DNA of 64,000 nucleotides from Companilactobacillus heilongjiangensis (GCF_000831645.3 NZ_CP012559.1:1054001-1118000); one strand, 5' to 3'. Positions 48,199 through 57,505 are shown, numbered from the stretch's first letter. The notes: generated from the letters alone by a model not told the origin. Translations and numbers: made by a program.

Positions 48199-49335
48199 TT
48201 GACATGGTCAGTTTGGCGTTTGTCGCCATTTATCACGAGTGTTTTTTTTGTTCTAGGTGTTTTTACATTGTATCAAGTCTTTTTTGATTCTTTGAGGACT
48301 TGGTTCTATTCAAAAGATATACGATTTAATGAAGATCTCATAAATTCTTGGCTTGGTGTTATTTATATGGGAATTTTCATTATCAGTATGCAATTGAAGC
48401 TTGTTAATACGTCAATCTCTTGGCAATTTATGAATTTTCAACTCATCGCATTGATTTTCTGCGCGTATTTCTTAAATATTCACGTTCCGTTTTATTATTT
48501 GTATCCATTACTAGTAGCGTATATGCTTTTTAACGGGTCGATTGGATATTGGGAATCTTGGTGTCACAGTGTTACATTACTAAGTTTCTATGAAGTTCTG
48601 AGTCACATCAGACGTCAGCAGCATAATGATCATCCGTTTTATATATATATGGTATCAGGTATATTCTTTGTTGGACTGTTGTGGTTCTTTATGAAGATAA
48701 AGTTTGGCTTCAGTTGGCAAACATATTATGAAGAATGGCTTTATTTAGCTATTTTTGAAATGTTGCTATATAGCTATGTCGGAATGATTTTACGAGATAG
48801 CAATTTAAAAATGCGTTTGTTGGAATTCGCCAATCATGATTCTCTGACAAAAACTGAGAATTATGCAGCCTACGTTTCGGAAATTCGCAACCTCTTTGAT
48901 GCTAGTTTTCAGAGTAATTTATCGCTTTCGATGATGATGTTTGATATCGATCACTTTAAGCAGGTTAATGATACTTATGGTCATTTGGCCGGTGATAAGG
49001 TGTTGAGGCATACAGCGGATGTTGTTCAAACGATTCTTGATGAAAATGATCCGAAAGTTAAATTGTATCGGACAGGTGGCGAGGAATTTAATGTCATTTT
49101 TCCAAGTTATGATTTATCGGCGACTGAACCGATAGTTCGACAGATTTTTATGGCATTGAATCATTTGAACATTGATTTAGATGATAAGGCTGGAAATTCA
49201 ATTTCCATCACTGTCTCAGTTGGCGTTTCAACAATTTCTAAAGAGGACTTGAATCCGAATGACTTCTACTCACGTGTAGATGGAAATCTTTATCATTCGA
49301 AGAAAAATGGGCGTAAGCAAATTACGGCTAAATAA
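48199..49335 (+). CDS. Membrane-bound GGDEF protein, putative diguanylate cyclase
   Basis: 378 residues starting at TTG 48199 behind GGAGG. The N-terminal 200 residues hold five or six transmembrane helices with no sensor family I recognise. The C-terminal GGDEF domain has MMFDIDHFKQVNDTYGHLAGD and an active-type signature RTGGEEFNVIF, so it should make c-di-GMP. The RxxD inhibitory site is not evident. It is the intact paralogue of the interrupted gene upstream (MTWSVW...SPFITS start shared). No EAL or PilZ gene is nearby. Confidence 0.88.
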   Translation: MTWSVWRLSPFITSVFFVLGVFTLYQVFFDSLRTWFYSKDIRFNEDLINSWLGVIYMGIFIISMQLKLVNTSISWQFMNFQLIALIFCAYFLNIHVPFYYLYPLLVAYMLFNGSIGYWESWCHSVTLLSFYEVLSHIRRQQHNDHPFYIYMVSGIFFVGLLWFFMKIKFGFSWQTYYEEWLYLAIFEMLLYSYVGMILRDSNLKMRLLEFANHDSLTKTENYAAYVSEIRNLFDASFQSNLSLSMMMFDIDHFKQVNDTYGHLAGDKVLRHTADVVQTILDENDPKVKLYRTGGEEFNVIFPSYDLSATEPIVRQIFMALNHLNIDLDDKAGNSISITVSVGVSTISKEDLNPNDFYSRVDGNLYHSKKNGRKQITAK

Positions 49336-49378
49336 AATAAGAGCTGTAAATCCGGATTTTGGATTTACAGCTCTTATT
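49336..49378. terminator. Bidirectional terminator between GGDEF and purine permease genes
   Basis: 18-bp perfect stem AATAAGAGCTGTAAATCC / GGATTTACAGCTCTTATT with a 7-nt loop, between convergent genes. Confidence 0.9.
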
Positions 49379-49391
49379 TATGTTGTTGATA

Positions 49392-50738
49392 TTAAATAGC
49401 TTTAACGTTAGCTTTCTTTGTCTTAGGCATCACTAAGTTAAGGATGATAGCAGCGATAGCAGCCATGGCAATTGGTGAACCTAATAAGTATTGCAAGATT
49501 TGTGGAGCGTTTTTTGTAACATTAGCTGGTAGAAGTACCAAGGCTAGTGTCAAAATAATTGGAATACCGATAATGTAAAGGTCACGATCAGTTGTTTCCA
49601 AACCACGGATAACGTTTAAACCGTTAAGCATGATTGTAACTGTAATGATTGCGAAGACACCACCGATAACTGGAGCAGGAATAGCAGCTAGAAAGACTGA
49701 CAATTTACTGAAGAAACCTAAGATTGAGAACCAAATTCCCGCGAACAAGAAAACTCTTTTACTTGCGACACCAGTGATTGAGATAACACCGGCATTAGTT
49801 GAATAACCTGTAACAGGTGTTGTACCAAGTAATGCGGCAACTAAACAGCTCAAACCTTCACCGATAATACCGTGATTCCATTGCTTGTCAGTGATTTCAT
49901 GATTTGTAACGGCACCCATGGCGAACCATGTACCAGTTGTTTCAGTTGTGATAACGGCGTAAATGATAATGAAAGTAATAATAGCTGAAGGGCTAAAGTT
50001 GATACCCCAGTGGAAAATAGTACGTTGTGGAAGACCGAACCAAGCAGCATCTGAAACTGCTTTCCAGTCGAACATACCCATCATGGTTGAAACGATTGTA
50101 CCAACACCTAGAGCTAAAATAATTGAACTAGTTCTAAAGAAACGACGAACGCTAGGAAATTTCAAACTGATACCGACAGAAACTAGGAGTGTTAAAGCAG
50201 TAACAGAAGCTAAGATGATATTGTTGTCAATCTTGCCAGGAGCGTTGAAAATATTACTGTTTAGAGCGGTAGGAATCAATGATAAACCAACACAAGTGAT
50301 GATCGTACCACCAACTAAGGCAGGAACTAAGCGATTAATAATTTTTTGGAAAACTCCAGTGACACCTAAGATAACTAAAATAAGAGAACCAACTAGTAGG
50401 GCACCAATCAGCGTTCCCATACCGTTACCTTTCAAGCCACCTGAAGCCAGGACGACTCCGGCAGCGGCACCAAGTGGAACAAATGATGGACCTTGAGAAA
50501 CGGGCATCTTCATAAATACAAAGGTTTGTAAAATTGTTCCGATACCAGCAGCTAAGAATGTTGATTGTAATAGTCCCATTTGATCGCCAAGACCCATTGC
50601 CATCATTCCGGCTAAGATAATTGGTGGAACGTAGATATCCATTGCTAAGACATGTTGAAGACCTAAGAAACCAGCTTCACCCATGCCAATTTTGTCGTCA
50701 GGGCCAACTAATAAACTGCTCTTGTTGTTATTTTCCAT
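49392..50738 (-). CDS. NCS2-family nucleobase (xanthine/uracil/guanine) permease
   Basis: 448-residue membrane transporter of the nucleobase:cation symporter-2 family. N-terminal LGLQHVLAMDIYVPPIILAG is the family opening; QGPSFVPLGAAAGV and the signature region NAGVISITGVASKRV are seen. The start codon overlaps the guanine deaminase stop by one base, so the pair is coupled and a guanine or xanthine substrate is likely. Confidence 0.92.
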   Translation of the reverse strand: MENNNKSSLLVGPDDKIGMGEAGFLGLQHVLAMDIYVPPIILAGMMAMGLGDQMGLLQSTFLAAGIGTILQTFVFMKMPVSQGPSFVPLGAAAGVVLASGGLKGNGMGTLIGALLVGSLILVILGVTGVFQKIINRLVPALVGGTIITCVGLSLIPTALNSNIFNAPGKIDNNIILASVTALTLLVSVGISLKFPSVRRFFRTSSIILALGVGTIVSTMMGMFDWKAVSDAAWFGLPQRTIFHWGINFSPSAIITFIIIYAVITTETTGTWFAMGAVTNHEITDKQWNHGIIGEGLSCLVAALLGTTPVTGYSTNAGVISITGVASKRVFLFAGIWFSILGFFSKLSVFLAAIPAPVIGGVFAIITVTIMLNGLNVIRGLETTDRDLYIIGIPIILTLALVLLPANVTKNAPQILQYLLGSPIAMAAIAAIILNLVMPKTKKANVKAI

Positions 50739-52066
50739 TATTTTTCTCCTCGATTGTCATGTACTAAATTACCAGCTACATAGACTTGCTTGATATTTTC
50801 TTTATTTGTGTGATACACAAGTCTCTCAAATATTTCATCAGAATTATTTGAAGAGAGTTCGAAGTATTGATCTTGGACGATTTGAAGGTCGGCTTTGAAA
50901 CCAGCTTTAATTTGTCCTGAATTGATATGTAAGGCGTTAGCACCGCCGATTGTTGCTAAATAGAAGACATTGCTGGCTGAAAGACGTGCCGGTTTTTGAC
51001 TAGAATCTTGTAACATCTGTGATGACATAATAGCTTGTTGCATATTTCGATAAATACTAGGAGAAAATCCTCCGGAGATATCGGTACCTAAACCGATTTT
51101 GACATTTTTTTGATAGGCGTCATGAACACGCATGACGGAGTTTCCAAAGTAAGCGTTGGAAATAGGGCAGTGAGCAATAGCTGTTTGAGTCTTTTCAAAG
51201 AGATCCAAGTCACTGTCGCTTAATTGAGTACCGTGGGCCATAACAGATTTATCAGTCAATAATCCAAATTTGTTCAGCACCTCAGCGTCACGTAGATTAA
51301 AACGTTCAGTTGCATAATGGTCTTCCCAAATGCTTTCACTACAATGCGATTGAATCGGTAAGTCATACTTTTTAGCCAAGTCGCCCAGACCTTGCAATGT
51401 TTCGTCAGTACAACTAGGAACAAATCGCGGAGTAATGACTGACGTTATGTCAGCGTTAGTCTGTTCCTGTAGTGCTTGCATCTTGAGAATAAATGTTTCA
51501 GTTTCTTCCAAAGCAACTTGGGATGATTCATCACGATAATAATCAGGAGTTTGGTCAGGATTATCCATCGCAACTTTACCAATAAAGGCACGTTGTCCTA
51601 GTTTTGCACACACCTTAGCTAAAACTAAATTAGCATCCGTGTGAACTGAACCAAAGAATAAGCCAGTCGTAGTACCATTGGCTAATAATTCCTTGATCAG
51701 GCTTTGGTAAACTTTTTTGGCATACTGTAGATCTTTGAATTTAGCTTCGAGTGGAAAAGTATAAGTGTTGAGCCATTCGTTCAACGGTTTGTCCAAAGCT
51801 AAACCGGCCTGAGGCCATTGTGGAGCGTGAATATGTAAATCAGTGAATCCTGGTAAAAGATAACTTCCTTTGGGTATTTGTTTGAGGATATCGTTATCCA
51901 TTGCAGCTTGTTTGACAATCTGATAATCGCTATCAGAAGCGGATACAACACGGTCAATAATTCCTGACTGGTCTACACATATAAGTGAATCTGGTGTGAA
52001 ATCCGCCTTGTCAAACGTCGCTGAAGAAAAATAATTTCCCTCAAAAACTATTTGATAGGTGATAAT
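50738..52066 (-). CDS. guaD: Guanine deaminase, probable non-canonical ATT start
   Basis: Zinc amidohydrolase converting guanine to xanthine and ammonia. Metal motif GFTDLHIHAPQWP, then SHCSES, MAHGTQLSD and GLGTDISGG. The first ATG in frame is 51901, which would put the HxH motif at residue 23 and remove the N-terminal beta domain. The frame stays open for 55 more codons up to a TAG at 52069-52067, and these codons translate to a typical amidohydrolase N-terminus (ITYQIVFEGNYFSS). They contain no ATG, GTG or TTG. An AAGGAAG ribosome site lies 6 nt before an ATT codon at 52066, so initiation at ATT (or ATC 52063) is likely. Confidence 0.8.
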   Translation of the reverse strand: MITYQIVFEGNYFSSATFDKADFTPDSLICVDQSGIIDRVVSASDSDYQIVKQAAMDNDILKQIPKGSYLLPGFTDLHIHAPQWPQAGLALDKPLNEWLNTYTFPLEAKFKDLQYAKKVYQSLIKELLANGTTTGLFFGSVHTDANLVLAKVCAKLGQRAFIGKVAMDNPDQTPDYYRDESSQVALEETETFILKMQALQEQTNADITSVITPRFVPSCTDETLQGLGDLAKKYDLPIQSHCSESIWEDHYATERFNLRDAEVLNKFGLLTDKSVMAHGTQLSDSDLDLFEKTQTAIAHCPISNAYFGNSVMRVHDAYQKNVKIGLGTDISGGFSPSIYRNMQQAIMSSQMLQDSSQKPARLSASNVFYLATIGGANALHINSGQIKAGFKADLQIVQDQYFELSSNNSDEIFERLVYHTNKENIKQVYVAGNLVHDNRGEK

Positions 52067-52483
52067 CTAACACTTCCTTAAATTTTATGTATTAAGAATA
52101 ACATGAATAATTATGTAAAGAAATAGTAAATAGTTCGTATTTTACTTGAATGTCAAAAAGATTGAGGAAAATTTGGATGGAAAGTTCATTATTTTTGGAT
52201 TTTAATATTTCTGTATGCGCTTTAAGTGCTTTATTGAAAGTATTTAGATTTTGTATGAAGTACGATGATGGATTTATAAAATTACCGGTTAAAAATTTTG
52301 ATTACCGATAATTTTGATAGATAAAACGTCTAATTGGTACAAACCAAAGCCTTGAATCGGCCATGGTAGCTAAAAGAAATATGTAAAAAAATATTGCCCC
52401 AAATTATATCCAAAAATACCGCTCTGTCGCCTTTTGCTAAACAAACTCAAATATTAAAAATAAATGATTTAAAAAATAATTTG
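52067..52483. other. Divergent intergenic region between guanine deaminase and the lac-type operon
   Basis: About 420 nt, AT-rich, no coding frame. It carries a PurBox-like sequence on the minus strand near 52130 and ends at the cre/promoter of the lac-type operon. Confidence 0.55.
52130..52142 (-). promoter_or_regulatory. PurBox-like sequence upstream of guanine deaminase
   Basis: AAATACGAACTAT on the minus strand fits the LAB PurR box AWWWCCGAACWWT with one mismatch. Suggests purine control of guaD and the permease; not conclusive. Confidence 0.35.
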
Positions 52484-52484
52484 T

Positions 52485-52498
52485 TGAAACCGTTTACA
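52485..52498 (+). promoter_or_regulatory. Consensus cre site of the lac-type operon
   Basis: TGAAACCGTTTACA is a perfect match to TGWNANCGNTNWCA. It overlaps the proposed -35 (TTTACA), so CcpA binding should block transcription when preferred sugars are present. Confidence 0.85.
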
Positions 52499-52521
52499 AA
52501 ATAAAATATCTGTCATATACT
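52493..52521 (+). promoter_or_regulatory. Putative promoter of the lac-type operon
   Basis: -35 TTTACA at 52493-52498, 17-nt spacer, -10 TATACT at 52516-52521. Confidence 0.75.
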
Positions 52522-52551
52522 AATCCGTGTTGAAAGATGAATATATTTTCA

Positions 52552-52653
52552 GTGAATTGTTACTATTAAATTAGGCGAGATCACTCAACGTATTTTCTTC
52601 AATGATAAGTCCAGAGACTATCATTAGGAAAAACGTTGGTGGTCTCTTTTTTG
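52552..52653 (+). ncRNA. RAT antiterminator site plus terminator, leader of the lac-type operon
   Basis: GTGAATTGTTACTATTAAA followed by TTAGGCGAGA (52552-52580) resembles the ribonucleic antiterminator of BglG/LicT proteins. It overlaps the left arm of a long terminator: GAGATCACTCAACGT (from 52577) pairs with ACGTTGGTGGTCTC, with an inner stem AATGATAAGTC / GACTATCATT and a T run ending about 52653. Binding of the antiterminator to the RAT would prevent the terminator and allow transcription of the whole operon. Confidence 0.85.
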
Positions 52654-52675
52654 TTGTCAGAAAGGGGGTAATGAG

Positions 52676-53530
52676 ATGGTAGAGATTGCCCAAGTCTTTA
52701 ACAATAACAGTGCGTTAGTCAACCTAGGAGATGATCGCCAAGCAATTGTAAAGGGCAAAGGAATCGCTTTTAAGAAGACCAAAGGTGGACAAGTTGATTC
52801 AGGCAAGATTGAGAATATCTTTTATTTAAATACAAAATCATCACGAGAAAATTTATACTTTTTGATCAAAGATATTCCAATTGATGTTGTAACTACTACT
52901 TATGAAATTATTGATTATGCGAAAAAAGACTTTAACTATAACATTTTAGATTACGTTTACATCACCTTGAGTGACCATATTTTCGGTTCATATCAAAGAT
53001 TATTGGCTCACACGTACCAAGAGAGTTTAATTCCTGATATGAGCGAGCAATATCCGGACGAATACGAAATTGCCAGTCATGGTTTAGATGTTATCAATGA
53101 AAATCTTCATGTTCACTTCCCACGGTCGGAGATTAAAAGTATTGCACTACATTTCATTAATGCTAAAGGTGAAGAGTCTCAAGCTAGTGACTTAAAGGAA
53201 AATACTTCCAAGGAAGTTAGCGACATTGTGACAACGATTTTGAATAAGAATCGGATTTATCGCATTGAAGGAAATGGCAATTATTTTGACCGTTTCATGA
53301 TTCACTTACAGTATTTAGCAGGACGCCTTGATAATGACGACACTGAAGATCGTGACTTTAGCAATAGGCTGGAATCGGAGATGAAAAAAGAGTATCCGCG
53401 TTCTTCTAAGATTGCTAAAGAAATTTACACAAGTCTTCAATCAAAGCTTTCGACTAGGCTAAGTAGTAATGAACTATTATATTTCATAATTCACATTCAA
53501 CGATTAACACAAGAAAAAACTACGAAGTAG
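52676..53530 (+). CDS. lacT: BglG/LicT-family transcriptional antiterminator (LacT-like)
   Basis: 284 residues. The N-terminal CAT RNA-binding domain (residues 1-55) contains DDRQAIVKGKGIAFKKTKG. Two PRDs follow with the regulatory histidines in LSDHIFGSY, ALHFINA, MIHLQYL and FIIHIQRL, phosphorylated by EIIB and HPr. It is preceded by its own RAT/terminator, so it autoregulates. Next to EIIA, EIICB and LacG-type genes, it corresponds to LacT of Lactobacillus casei. Confidence 0.9.
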   Translation: MVEIAQVFNNNSALVNLGDDRQAIVKGKGIAFKKTKGGQVDSGKIENIFYLNTKSSRENLYFLIKDIPIDVVTTTYEIIDYAKKDFNYNILDYVYITLSDHIFGSYQRLLAHTYQESLIPDMSEQYPDEYEIASHGLDVINENLHVHFPRSEIKSIALHFINAKGEESQASDLKENTSKEVSDIVTTILNKNRIYRIEGNGNYFDRFMIHLQYLAGRLDNDDTEDRDFSNRLESEMKKEYPRSSKIAKEIYTSLQSKLSTRLSSNELLYFIIHIQRLTQEKTTK

Positions 53531-53541
53531 AGGTAATTATT

Positions 53542-53892
53542 ATGGCAGTTACAAAAGAACAAATTTCAATGACAGGATTCGAAATCGTGGCTTACGCAGG
53601 GGACGCCAAGACCGCTTTAATCAAGGCTTTAGAGAGTGCTCGCGTGGGTAAAATTGATGAAGCTAGAGCATTAGTTGAAGAAGCTAATAAATCAATTGTT
53701 GATGCTCACAACTCACAAACAAAGTTATTGGCTGACGAAGCTGGTGGTATGAATATGGATGTCACATTCATTATGGTTCATGGTCAAGATACCTTGATGA
53801 CAACAATGATGTTAATGGATGAGTGCAAATTCTTTATTGATGAGTATGAACGTATTAATAAGATTGAAGAAAAATTAGATATGAAGAATTAA
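53542..53892 (+). CDS. lacF: PTS lactose-class EIIA component
   Basis: 116-residue Lac-family EIIA with VDAHNSQTKLLADEA and the phosphorylated His in FIMVHGQDTLMTTMM. 11 nt after the antiterminator gene. The lactose rather than cellobiose assignment rests on the EIICB fusion and the LacG-like enzyme downstream. Confidence 0.93.
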   Translation: MAVTKEQISMTGFEIVAYAGDAKTALIKALESARVGKIDEARALVEEANKSIVDAHNSQTKLLADEAGGMNMDVTFIMVHGQDTLMTTMMLMDECKFFIDEYERINKIEEKLDMKN

Positions 53893-53930
53893 AGTTTTAG
53901 AACCAAATTTGATCTAGGGGGAAAGTAATT

Positions 53931-55667
53931 ATGTCAGGTGTATTTGATAAGCTCAAACCGGCCTTTGAGGCCATTGCTGCGAATAAATATGTTTCTGCTA
54001 TTCGTGACGGATTCATTGCCTGTATGCCAATTATCATCTTCTCAAGTATTTTCATGATGATTGCCTATGTTCCAAATGCATGGGGATTTTATTGGCCTAC
54101 TAATGTAACAAATATCTTTATGATTGCATATAACTATTCAATGGGACTATTAGCTTTGTTCGTTGCTGGTACAACCGCTAAGAATTTGACTGATAGTCAA
54201 AATTTGGAATTGCCTAAGACAAACCAAATTAATCCTGTTTCTGTAATTATTGCATCAGAAATCGCTTTTATTATTCTATCAATCTTGCCACTAAAGACTG
54301 GTAATGACTTAACTTATATGGGTACACAAGGTTTGATCTGTGCTTATATCGTTGGTCTAATTGTTCCAAATATTTACTATATCTGTATTAAAAACAATGT
54401 AACTATTAAGTTACCTCCACAGGTACCTCAAAATATTTCACAAACATTTAAAGATCTTATTCCTATGGCTTCATCCGTTACAGTATTCTGGTTATTCGGT
54501 ATCGGATTTAAAGCTGCAACAGGAACTATTCTTCCTCGTTGGATTATTCAAGTTCTATCGCCATTATTTAGAGCTAGTGATTCTTACATTGGACTTTCAA
54601 TTATTGCCGGAGCCATGGCCTTCTTCTGGTTCTGTGGTGTTCAAGGTCCATCAATCGTTCAACCAGCCGTTGTTCCTATTATGATTGCTAATACTGCTGC
54701 TAACTTGGAACAATATCAAGCCGGTGTTCACGCATCACACGTTTTAGCTATGAATACAATGGATTACGTTATGAACTTTGGTGGTACTGGATCAACATTC
54801 GTTGTTGCCTTTATCATGTTGTTCGCTGCTCGTTCAGCCCAATTGAAGGCTGTTGGTAAGGCTGCCTTTATTCCTGGTTCATTCTCAGTTAATGAGCCTG
54901 TACTTTTCGGTATGCCAATTATCATGAACCCAATGTTCTTCCTACCATTCTTGGCAACACCTATTGTCAACGTATGTATGTTCAAGTTCTTCGTTAATGT
55001 ATTAGGTATGAACAGTATCATGTATACAATGCCATGGACAATTCCTGCACCAATTGGTATTTTGATTTCAACCGGATTCGCTCCGTTATCATTTGTCTTT
55101 GTTCTCTTAGCTTTGGTAGTCGATGTACTTATCTACTTCCCATTCATTCGTGTTTACGATAAGACACTATTAACAGAAGAAAAAGCTAAGGAAGCTGCTG
55201 GCGAAGGCGATGTTGCCCTTGCTGGTGCTACTCCAGAAGTTGCTCTTGATTCAGATAACTCAAACGAAGGTGCCACAGTTGAAGCATCTACAGATAATTC
55301 TGCTGAAGCAACAGTCGCTACGAGTTCTAAGGATACAGAAGAGTACTTTAAGAATAATGAAGTTGATGTCTTGGTATTGTGTGCCGGCGGTGGTACTAGT
55401 GGTATTTTAGCTAATGCTTTGAACAAACTTTCAAAGAATAAAGGCTTGAAGTTATCCGCTGCTGCTCGTGCTTATGGTCAAGATATGGATCTTATTCAAA
55501 ATATGAATATGGTTATCTTAGCTCCACAAATGGAAAGTATGAAAGGTAATCTAAAGAAGATTACTGATAAATATGGCGTTAAGTTGGTAACTACAACTGG
55601 TCGTCAATACATTGAATTGACAAACGATGGAGATAAAGCCTTAGACTTTGTTGAATCTAATCTTTAG
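53931..55667 (+). CDS. lacE: PTS lactose-class EIICB permease
   Basis: 578 residues. Membrane EIIC domain (1-420) with LRDGF-type start IRDGFIACMPIIIFSSIFMM, MNFGGTGSTFVVAF and FSVNEPVLFGMPIIMN. It is joined by an Ala/Glu/Ser/Thr-rich linker (about 425-475) to an EIIB domain with the phosphorylated Cys in VLVLCAGGGTSGILANAL. The fused CB order and length are those of LacE. GGGGGAAAG precedes the ATG. Confidence 0.94.
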   Translation: MSGVFDKLKPAFEAIAANKYVSAIRDGFIACMPIIIFSSIFMMIAYVPNAWGFYWPTNVTNIFMIAYNYSMGLLALFVAGTTAKNLTDSQNLELPKTNQINPVSVIIASEIAFIILSILPLKTGNDLTYMGTQGLICAYIVGLIVPNIYYICIKNNVTIKLPPQVPQNISQTFKDLIPMASSVTVFWLFGIGFKAATGTILPRWIIQVLSPLFRASDSYIGLSIIAGAMAFFWFCGVQGPSIVQPAVVPIMIANTAANLEQYQAGVHASHVLAMNTMDYVMNFGGTGSTFVVAFIMLFAARSAQLKAVGKAAFIPGSFSVNEPVLFGMPIIMNPMFFLPFLATPIVNVCMFKFFVNVLGMNSIMYTMPWTIPAPIGILISTGFAPLSFVFVLLALVVDVLIYFPFIRVYDKTLLTEEKAKEAAGEGDVALAGATPEVALDSDNSNEGATVEASTDNSAEATVATSSKDTEEYFKNNEVDVLVLCAGGGTSGILANALNKLSKNKGLKLSAAARAYGQDMDLIQNMNMVILAPQMESMKGNLKKITDKYGVKLVTTTGRQYIELTNDGDKALDFVESNL

Positions 55668-55685
55668 TTCGGAGGATGATTGTAA

Positions 55686-57110
55686 ATGAGTAAAACATTA
55701 CCAAAAGATTTCTTAATGGGTGGCGCCAGTGCTGCCTATCAAGTTGAAGGTGCTACAAAAGAAGATGGCAAAGGACGCGTTCTTTGGGATGACTTTCTAG
55801 AGAAACAAGGTCGTTTCAGTCCAGATCCAGCCGCTGATTTCTATCACCGTTATGACGAAGATTTAACACTTGCTGAGGAGTATGGCGTGCAAGTAATTAG
55901 AGTTTCAATCGCTTGGTCACGTATTTTCCCAGATGGTGCTGGCAAAGTTGAACCTCGTGGAGTCGCCTATTATCACAAGTTGTTCGCTGCTTGTGCTAAA
56001 CACCACATCGTTCCATATGTAACGCTACATCACTTTGATACACCTGAAAGATTACATGAGTTAGGTGACTGGTTGAGTCAAGAGATGTTAGATGACTTCT
56101 TGGCTTTTGCTAAATATTGTTTCAAGGAATTTCCTGAAGTTAAGTATTGGATCACTATTAATGAACCAACTTCAATGGCCGTTCAACAATATACTTCTGG
56201 AACATTCCCACCAGCTGAAAAAGGTCGTTTCGACAAGACTTTCCAAGCTGAGCACAATCAAATTTTGATTCACTCTAAGATTGTCAATGCATATAAAGAT
56301 ATGGATTTAGGCGGTGAAATTGGTATTGTTCACGCACTGCAAACCGTTTATCCATATAGTGACAGTGCAGGTGACAAACATGCCGCTGCCTTACAAGATG
56401 CGCTAGAAAATAGACTATATCTGGACGGAACTTTAGCCGGTGAATATCACAAGGAAACTCTAGATTTGATTAAAGAAATTCTTGATGCTAATGATCAACC
56501 AATGTTCAAGTATAACGATGAAGAAATGGCTGAAATCAGCAAAGCCGCTCATCAGCTAAACTTTGTTGGAGTAAATAACTACTTTAGCAAATGGTTACGT
56601 GAGTATAACGGCGCTTCGGAGACTATTCATAACGGTACTGGTGCAAAGGGAACTTCAGTTTCTCGCTTGCACGGTATCGGTGAAGAGAAGAAGCCTGACG
56701 ATGTTGAAACAACTGACTGGGATTGGTCAATTTATCCAAAGGGGATGCATGATATTCTAATGAGAATTCATGACGATTACCCATTGGTACCAGATATTTA
56801 TGTAACTGAAAATGGTATTGGTTTGAAAGAAAGCCTACCAAAGGATGCTACTAGTGATACTGTAATTGATGATCCTAAGCGAATCGATTATCTCAAGAAA
56901 TACTTCAGTGCAATTGCGGATGCCATTAATGATGGTGCCAATGTCAAAGGGTACTTCATCTGGTCCTTGCAAGATCAATTTTCTTGGACTAATGGTTACA
57001 GCAAGCGTTATGGATTGTTCTTCGTCGACTTCCCAACGCAGAAACGTTACGTTAAGAAGAGTGCCTACTGGTTTAAGAAACTCAGTGAAACACACGAAAT
57101 TGAAGACTAG
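55686..57110 (+). CDS. lacG: 6-phospho-beta-galactosidase (GH1, LacG-like)
   Basis: 474-residue GH1 enzyme that splits lactose-6-phosphate to galactose-6-phosphate and glucose. Opening KTLPKDFLMGGASAAYQVEG and LHHFDTPERLHELGDW match LacG; acid/base Glu in TINEPTS; nucleophile in YVTENGIGL; phosphate site TNGYSKRYGLFFVDF. It is clearly distinct from the pair at 38-41 kb. No tagatose-6-phosphate genes (lacABCD) are in the window, so galactose-6-phosphate must be handled elsewhere. A phospho-beta-glucosidase role cannot be excluded. Confidence 0.88.
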   Translation: MSKTLPKDFLMGGASAAYQVEGATKEDGKGRVLWDDFLEKQGRFSPDPAADFYHRYDEDLTLAEEYGVQVIRVSIAWSRIFPDGAGKVEPRGVAYYHKLFAACAKHHIVPYVTLHHFDTPERLHELGDWLSQEMLDDFLAFAKYCFKEFPEVKYWITINEPTSMAVQQYTSGTFPPAEKGRFDKTFQAEHNQILIHSKIVNAYKDMDLGGEIGIVHALQTVYPYSDSAGDKHAAALQDALENRLYLDGTLAGEYHKETLDLIKEILDANDQPMFKYNDEEMAEISKAAHQLNFVGVNNYFSKWLREYNGASETIHNGTGAKGTSVSRLHGIGEEKKPDDVETTDWDWSIYPKGMHDILMRIHDDYPLVPDIYVTENGIGLKESLPKDATSDTVIDDPKRIDYLKKYFSAIADAINDGANVKGYFIWSLQDQFSWTNGYSKRYGLFFVDFPTQKRYVKKSAYWFKKLSETHEIED

Positions 57111-57233
57111 TTTCAAATTTCCTCGAATTGAAATTGTCTTGCGCCACAACTACCTAAAAAATAATTGTTTTTAATATGAGACGTTATTTCCGTCTCCCCT
57201 AGGTATTGAAAACAGTTAACCGTTGAAAAACGT

Positions 57234-57272
57234 AAAGAGCTTTGAGATATCTACATCTCAAAGCTCTTTTTC
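57234..57272 (+). terminator. Terminator of the lac-type operon
   Basis: Stem AAAGAGCTTTGAGAT / ATCTCAAAGCTCTTT with a short loop and T run. Confidence 0.92.
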
Positions 57273-57312
57273 GGTACAATATATATTAGGACGTATGTTG
57301 CTAGTTAAGTAT

Positions 57313-57505
57313 CCCGTCTCCAGAGCTGGGAAATATTCACAAGCTGTGCGGAACGGCCCGAGCCAAAGTGCGGTCTCGAACCTCGGTTTGAAGCCTTGAC
57401 ACAGTTCGTCAAGGCTCCAAACACGCCCGGTGGTATAAGTACGGGAGATACCTCCCGTACTTATACCACTACCACGTCACACAAATATTTCCCAGCTCTT
57501 CCGAC
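57313..57505 (+). repeat. Structured repeat, copy 7 (full length, extended hairpin)
   Basis: 193 nt, CCCGTCTCC to CTTCCGAC. Perfect closing helix AGAGCTGGGAAATATT / AATATTTCCCAGCTCT. Hairpins GGCCCGAG / CTCGAACC, GCCTTGAC / GTCAAGGC inside GGTTTGAA / CTCCAAAC, and a lengthened third arm TATAAGTACGGGAG / CTCCCGTACTTATA. The junction sequences TGTGCGGAACGG, CCTCGGTTTGAAGCC and ACACGCCCGGTGG match copies 2 and 3. Confidence 0.87.

Noticed and set aside
49963-50496. 177-codon plus-strand ORF opposite the purine permease
   Set aside because: Antisense to a well-conserved transporter gene, no ribosome site, composition typical of a complementary-strand shadow.
52067-52483. Purine riboswitch upstream of guanine deaminase
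   Set aside because: The conserved core sequences of the purine aptamer and a following terminator were not found on the minus strand; only a PurBox-like site was seen.
57176-57200. GAGACG/CGTCTC hairpin as another minimal repeat copy
   Set aside because: It has CCGTCTCC by chance resemblance but lacks the GTCGGAAG end and the AGAGCT-type arm.
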